Assembly: GCA_035651635.1 (NCBI GenBank)
Contig: DASRFK010000227.1
Coordinates: 1 to 9,957, forward strand
Length of the DNA stretch: 9,957 nt
Direction: 5' to 3'
From: JANXQE01 sp035651635
Lineage (GTDB): Bacteria; Verrucomicrobiota; Verrucomicrobiia; Limisphaerales; UBA8199
The position numbers and the translations under genes were made by a program. Positions 7,472-9,957 of this stretch are shown here, in pieces. The notes beneath the pieces were generated by a model. That model saw nothing but the letters and a program-made list of their open reading frames with translations. It made no database searches and was not told where the DNA came from. Numbering within the stretch: position 1 is the first letter of the stretch; each line of letters opens with the position of its first letter.

Positions 7472-8416
7472 ATGAAGCACGGTGGAAAGATGCTGATCTG
7501 CCTGGTAAGCGGACTGGCAGTGTGCACGACGGCGCGCGCCGTCCCGGTAAACAGCGCGGAGACTTCCGATAACCCTTATCAGAGCATCGTCGATCGGAAC
7601 GTTTTCAGCCTCAAACCACCACCGCCACCAGCCGACCCGACTGAAGTCAATAAGCCGGTGGTAGTGAAGATCACTCTGACCGGGATCACCACCATCCTGG
7701 GAAATAAACGCGTTCTGATGAAGACGCCGCCGCCTCCGGCGAAGCCGGGTCAGGGGCCTCAAACGGAACAGTCTTACATCCTGACGGAAGGTCAGCGTGA
7801 AGGGGATATCGAGGTGCTGGAAATTGATGAGAAGGCGGGCAGCGTCAAAGTCAACAACGCGGGCACCATCCAGACGCTCACTTTTGACAAAGATGGCGCT
7901 AAACTGCCTGCGACAGCGGCCCCGCCGGGGTCGGCAGCTATGCCTGGCGGACAGCCCATTCCAGGGTTGCCCATGCCTAATCCTTCGGTACACCTGCCTA
8001 CTCCAGGCGGGGCAACGACTCCCAATTTCCAACTGCCAACCCGAGTGCCTCGTCTTCCTGCTACGGGGAGCCAGGCTGGCACGATTCCACCCGCGGGCGG
8101 AATGAATTTCTCCCCATCCGGCTCAACGCCGTCCTATGTTTCGCCGGGGTTAATTGCTGGTGCAACTCCCGTTCAGGCTTTACAAAACAGCTCCGTTCCA
8201 GGGTCAATGACCACCACCCCAATGCCAAGCCAACAGATATCTGCGGAAGAGCAAGCGATTCTTATCGAGGCCGAACGGCAGGCAGGGGGCCCCAACGCGG
8301 CCTTGCTGCCGCCAACGCCACTTTCAAATATGTTGAATCGGCAGAACAGCCAGGGGCCTCAACAGCAACAGACTCCTACCATCACCTTGCCGCCGCTGCC
8401 AGGGCATCCATATTAA
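7472..8416 (+). CDS. Exported protein with GspC/PilP-like HR domain and proline-rich tail
   Basis: Function not known. It has 314 residues from the ATG at 7472 (AAGG at 7461-7464, 7-nt spacing; a second in-frame ATG is at 7490). The signal peptide ends at TTARA (about residue 23). Residues 35-140 read DNPYQSIVDRNVFSL, a Pro linker, VVVKITLTGITTILGNKRVL, then SYILTEGQREGDIEVLEID and SVKVNNAGTIQTLTF. This layout resembles the small beta-barrel HR domain of GspC/PulC and PilP, which contacts secretins in type II secretion and type IV pili. Residues 145-314 are low-complexity, rich in Pro, Gly, Ser, Thr and Gln, without the PDZ domain of GspC. There is a short helix-prone stretch at about 256-272 (SAEEQAILIEAERQ). 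No other secretion genes lie in the window, so a secretion role is only a suggestion. Confidence 0.72.
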   Translation: MKHGGKMLICLVSGLAVCTTARAVPVNSAETSDNPYQSIVDRNVFSLKPPPPPADPTEVNKPVVVKITLTGITTILGNKRVLMKTPPPPAKPGQGPQTEQSYILTEGQREGDIEVLEIDEKAGSVKVNNAGTIQTLTFDKDGAKLPATAAPPGSAAMPGGQPIPGLPMPNPSVHLPTPGGATTPNFQLPTRVPRLPATGSQAGTIPPAGGMNFSPSGSTPSYVSPGLIAGATPVQALQNSSVPGSMTTTPMPSQQISAEEQAILIEAERQAGGPNAALLPPTPLSNMLNRQNSQGPQQQQTPTITLPPLPGHPY

Positions 8417-8434
8417 CGCTAAGAGCGTATTTTA
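8416..8434 (+). terminator. Weak hairpin after the HR-domain gene
   Basis: ACGCT (8416-8420), a 3-nt loop AAG, then AGCGT (8424-8428) form a perfect 5-bp stem starting on the last base of the stop codon, followed by ATTTT. It could act as a weak intrinsic terminator, but the stem is short and the U tract poor. Confidence 0.3.
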
Positions 8435-8440
8435 GAATTC

Positions 8441-8515
8441 GGTTTGGAGTCCCCCGCGCTTACCGGTCTCGGCGTGGGCCGCCTAAAGGCGGGACTCCAA
8501 ACCCAGGAGCCCACG
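8441..8515. repeat. Palindromic intergenic element 1 (REP-like)
   Basis: Perfect 13-bp inverted arms GGTTTGGAGTCCC (8441-8453) and GGGACTCCAAACC (8491-8503) enclose 37 bases. Inside and overlapping the right arm is a competing hairpin CCGCC-TAAA-GGCGG (8479-8492). A third pairing, CGTGGGC (8473-8479) with GCCCACG (8509-8515), crosses the right arm, so several mutually exclusive folds exist. The element lies between convergent genes, where REP-like or MITE-like repeats collect. Whether it is repeated elsewhere cannot be seen from one copy. Confidence 0.6.
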
Positions 8516-8544
8516 GCCCAAGCGTTTTTTAAAGCACGTGCTAA

Positions 8545-8635
8545 GGTAGCTCGCCTCTGCTGTAGCAGGGATTAGGTTTACAAAGCCCTCCTTGTTCCGG
8601 CCCCGCTCCCTCCCGGAAAGCAGAGGGAAGCTACC
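8545..8635. repeat. Palindromic intergenic element 2, long imperfect inverted repeat
   Basis: Arms 8545-8561 (GGTAGCTCGCCTCTGCT) and 8619-8635 (AGCAGAGGGAAGCTACC) match at 15 of 17 positions as an inverted repeat, separated by 57 bases. Within the loop TTCCGG (8595-8600) pairs with CCGGAA (8613-8618), directly stacking on the inner end of the right arm. No ORF with coding character is present. It may be a miniature inverted-repeat element or a structured RNA. Confidence 0.55.
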
Positions 8636-8670
8636 GCGCTTGATTGCACGAGATGTGTCAACGTCCTAAC

Positions 8671-8705
8671 CCGAGTGCAACTCGGCGCTCCGCGCCTTGG
8701 CGAGT
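8671..8705. repeat. Cluster of small overlapping hairpins
   Basis: CCGAGT (8671-8676) pairs with ACTCGG (8680-8685) over a 3-nt loop. Alternatively ACTCG (8680-8684) pairs with CGAGT (8701-8705) around GGCGC (8684-8688) / GCGCC (8692-8696). No T tract follows on either strand, so it is not a terminator. The rest of 8636-8770 shows nothing I can name. Confidence 0.35.
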
Positions 8706-8772
8706 CGGCCGATTTACCAAAGCAACCACAGGATGAAGCGCCGGCTGTGAGGCTGGCGACAACTTAATCCCT

Positions 8773-8805
8773 AAAAAAAAGAAGCCGCCCTTTCGGGCGG
8801 CTTCT
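8773..8805 (-). terminator. Rho-independent terminator of the PEP-CTERM transcript
   Basis: On the minus strand an 11-bp perfect GC-rich stem (AGAAGCCGCCC, 8795-8805 complement, with 8780-8790) closes a GAAA tetraloop and runs into eight T residues (A run 8773-8780 on the + strand). It lies 23 nt past the stop of the PEP-CTERM gene. The + strand side lacks a T tract, so it acts mainly for minus-strand transcripts. Confidence 0.93.
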
Positions 8806-8828
8806 GTGAAAGACAGCCAGCTGCTTAG

Positions 8829-9416
8829 TTATTTCCGACGGCGGAAGATTAACAGAGCGGCGGCTCCAAGGCCAGCCAGCGCCATGCTGGAGGGCTCAGG
8901 GACACTTGAAGTCAAGGTGAAGCCCGTCGGGATTCCAGTAGCTCCACCGAACAGGTTGTACGTCGGAATAGAATTACCAGTGGCGTCAACACCACCAGCG
9001 GCGCCCGACGCGATAGGGGAGACCCCGAAAAAGCCGGCCGGGTGCGTGGTCAGCCATGCCGCATTAAACGTATGACCGAGGGAAGAATCCCATCCAGCGA
9101 TTTCATACGACATGGTGACGCCCGCTCCCCAACCTGGAACGGAGATGCCGTTACCACCGGCCAACCGGCCGCCAGTTGTAGCGGCGGTGTTAGTGGCATA
9201 CAGCCCGGTGAAGTTGAAAGAACCGGCCGCACCGGATGGAGAGATCAATAGGCCAAAGAAGTACTGGCCAGGGGTATTGCCCATGACCTGAGCACTCTGA
9301 CCCTGCACTTGTGTGCTGAGCAACGTCTGGCCGCTATTCTGATAGTTGATTAGCCCCTGGGCAAAAGCACCAGTGGTCAATGCACTTAAGCAGAGTATAC
9401 CTGCTAGTTTTTTCAT
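8829..9416 (-). CDS. PEP-CTERM sorting-domain surface protein
   Basis: Exported protein expected to be processed by an exosortase and placed on the cell surface or in the extracellular matrix. It has 195 residues. The Sec signal MKKLAGILCLSALTTGAFAQ is cleaved near AFA (about 19). A Gly/Ser/Thr/Ala-rich body without cysteines after the signal shows no enzymatic motif. The C-terminal tripartite signal is VPEP (172-175), a hydrophobic helix (about 178-190) and RRRK (192-195), diagnostic of the family. No exosortase gene is in the window, which is usual because one enzyme serves many scattered substrates. The ATG at 9414-9416 has no Shine-Dalgarno and the leader is A/C/T-rich. A gene for a tandem-repeat protein ends 54 nt upstream, and a strong terminator follows. 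Confidence 0.93.
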   Translation of the reverse strand: MKKLAGILCLSALTTGAFAQGLINYQNSGQTLLSTQVQGQSAQVMGNTPGQYFFGLLISPSGAAGSFNFTGLYATNTAATTGGRLAGGNGISVPGWGAGVTMSYEIAGWDSSLGHTFNAAWLTTHPAGFFGVSPIASGAAGGVDATGNSIPTYNLFGGATGIPTGFTLTSSVPEPSSMALAGLGAAALLIFRRRK

Positions 9417-9470
9417 ATAGATGTATGATTGTGGTTTAGTTGTTGATTTTCGCGAACTGAAATGTCGGCC

Positions 9471-9957
9471 TTAAGGCAGGCTCTGAGGCCAAGCCTTCGC
9501 GGTTGCCAGCGGATTGAAGTAGAAGAACCCTTCGCCAATGGTGTAAGGCGGAACGACGCTCGGGGTCGCATCGTCGGCCTGAACCCAGCCACCGTTGCCG
9601 AGATCATAACCGGTCTGCACATACTTCGAGGTCGCGTTGTTCCAAGTAAGAATCAGCATACCGTCGATAGCCGGCAGGCTAATCGGGCTGTTGGTGACAC
9701 CGCCTTGAGCCGTGGTCAAACTGGCAGGGAGCGCCGAACCAATCAGGTTGTAACCAGGAGCCAACGTGGTGGTGTTCGTGCTGGACGGACCAGGAACAAC
9801 CTGACCGACAAAGGTGAAGTTGGTCGAAGTCGTCAGCGGGTTAAAGAAGAAGAACCCTGTGCCAGGAGGCAGAGCGGGCGGAGTAGCCGGTGTGGCATCG
9901 TCTGCCTGCACCCAACCGCCATTGCCGGCGTCATAACCGACTTGCGTGAATTTCGAA
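9471..9957 (-). CDS. Tandem-repeat protein, C-terminal part (5' end outside window)
   Basis: Unrecognised function. The minus-strand frame is open to the window edge, so only the last 162 residues are seen. It contains a repeat about 109 residues (327 bp) long. The segment SKFTQVGYDAGNGGWVQADD (complement of about 9897-9956) recurs as SKYVQTGYDLGNGGWVQADD (complement of about 9570-9629). Each is followed by ATP, a Pro-rich spacer and GxGFF(F/Y)FNPL. Between the copies is APGYNLIGSALPASL and DGMLILTWNNAT. The repeats are rich in aromatic, Gly and Asn residues and lack Cys, which suggests a beta-rich extracellular module. The protein ends in AKAWPQSLP with no PEP-CTERM or other anchor. A GTG inside the frame at 9911 lies within a repeat and is not a credible start. 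It probably shares a transcript with the PEP-CTERM gene. Confidence 0.8.
   Translation of the reverse strand, partial: SKFTQVGYDAGNGGWVQADDATPATPPALPPGTGFFFFNPLTTSTNFTFVGQVVPGPSSTNTTTLAPGYNLIGSALPASLTTAQGGVTNSPISLPAIDGMLILTWNNATSKYVQTGYDLGNGGWVQADDATPSVVPPYTIGEGFFYFNPLATAKAWPQSLP
9568..9957 (-). repeat. In-gene direct repeat, 327-bp period
   Basis: The stretch 9568-9629 aligns without gaps to 9895-9956 at an offset of exactly 327 bases (109 codons); the encoded 23 residues are 19 of 23 identical. The downstream part of each unit (GFFYFNPL and GFFFFNPL) is also conserved. The repeat probably continues beyond the window edge. Confidence 0.75.

Noticed and set aside
7361..8032. 223-residue minus-strand open frame opposite the protease-like and HR-domain genes
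   Set aside because: It spans the end of one convincing gene and half of another, is very rich in Arg, and has no recognisable domain, SD or signal; it is a shadow of GC-rich coding DNA.
8806..9075. 89-residue plus-strand open frame antisense to the PEP-CTERM gene
   Set aside because: It begins inside the terminator hairpin and is the complement of a clearly coding sequence; no domain is visible.
9468..9477. Palindrome GCCTTAAGGC over the stop of the repeat protein
   Set aside because: Ten bases with no loop room and no T tract after it; not a credible terminator and expected by chance.
1..9957. CRISPR array, insertion sequence or transposase
   Set aside because: No regularly spaced short repeats and no transposase-like protein on either strand; the only direct repeat is the coding repeat at the right end.

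Overview
This window reads as a piece of a bacterial chromosome, moderately GC-rich, most likely from the Verrucomicrobiota (Pedosphaera/Limisphaerales-like). That placement is an inference. It rests on a textbook PEP-CTERM surface protein, a tandem-repeat secreted protein beside it, mixed use of Shine-Dalgarno and SD-poor starts, and palindromic intergenic repeats. No rRNA or other marker is present to prove it.

Left third (1-4072, + strand): a tripartite efflux operon in the order RND permease (5' end outside the window), lipoprotein-type periplasmic adaptor, TolC-family outer-membrane channel. The adaptor and channel overlap by GTGA and are probably translationally coupled. Together they would form one envelope-spanning pump; the substrate cannot be read from the sequence.

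Middle (4116-4966): a compact type II toxin-antitoxin module, with a ribbon-helix-helix antitoxin followed by a PIN-domain ribonuclease toxin in ATGA overlap. A near-consensus sigma70 promoter drives it and sits so close to the antitoxin start that the mRNA may be leaderless. A tRNA-Glu(CUC) gene with encoded CCA follows on the - strand, with its own plausible promoter.

Right of the tRNA (5156-8416, + strand): a membrane-anchored HEAT-repeat protein, then, 17 nt later, a secreted protein that looks like a very divergent trypsin-fold serine protease (GDSGS motif). After these comes an exported protein whose N-terminal half resembles the GspC/PilP-type HR domain of secretion systems and whose C-terminal half is proline-rich.

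About 390 bases without a gene follow (8417-8805). They hold two separate large inverted-repeat structures, smaller hairpins, and a clear rho-independent terminator for the - strand.

Right end (8829-9957, - strand): a short PEP-CTERM protein and, upstream of it, the C-terminal part of a protein built of about 109-residue repeats with a conserved GYDxGNGGWVQADDATP core. The two probably share transcription ending at the terminator. The most unusual items are the HEAT/protease pair, the repeat protein paired with the PEP-CTERM protein, and the structured intergenic DNA. I see no strong evidence for a wholly new defence or mobile system.
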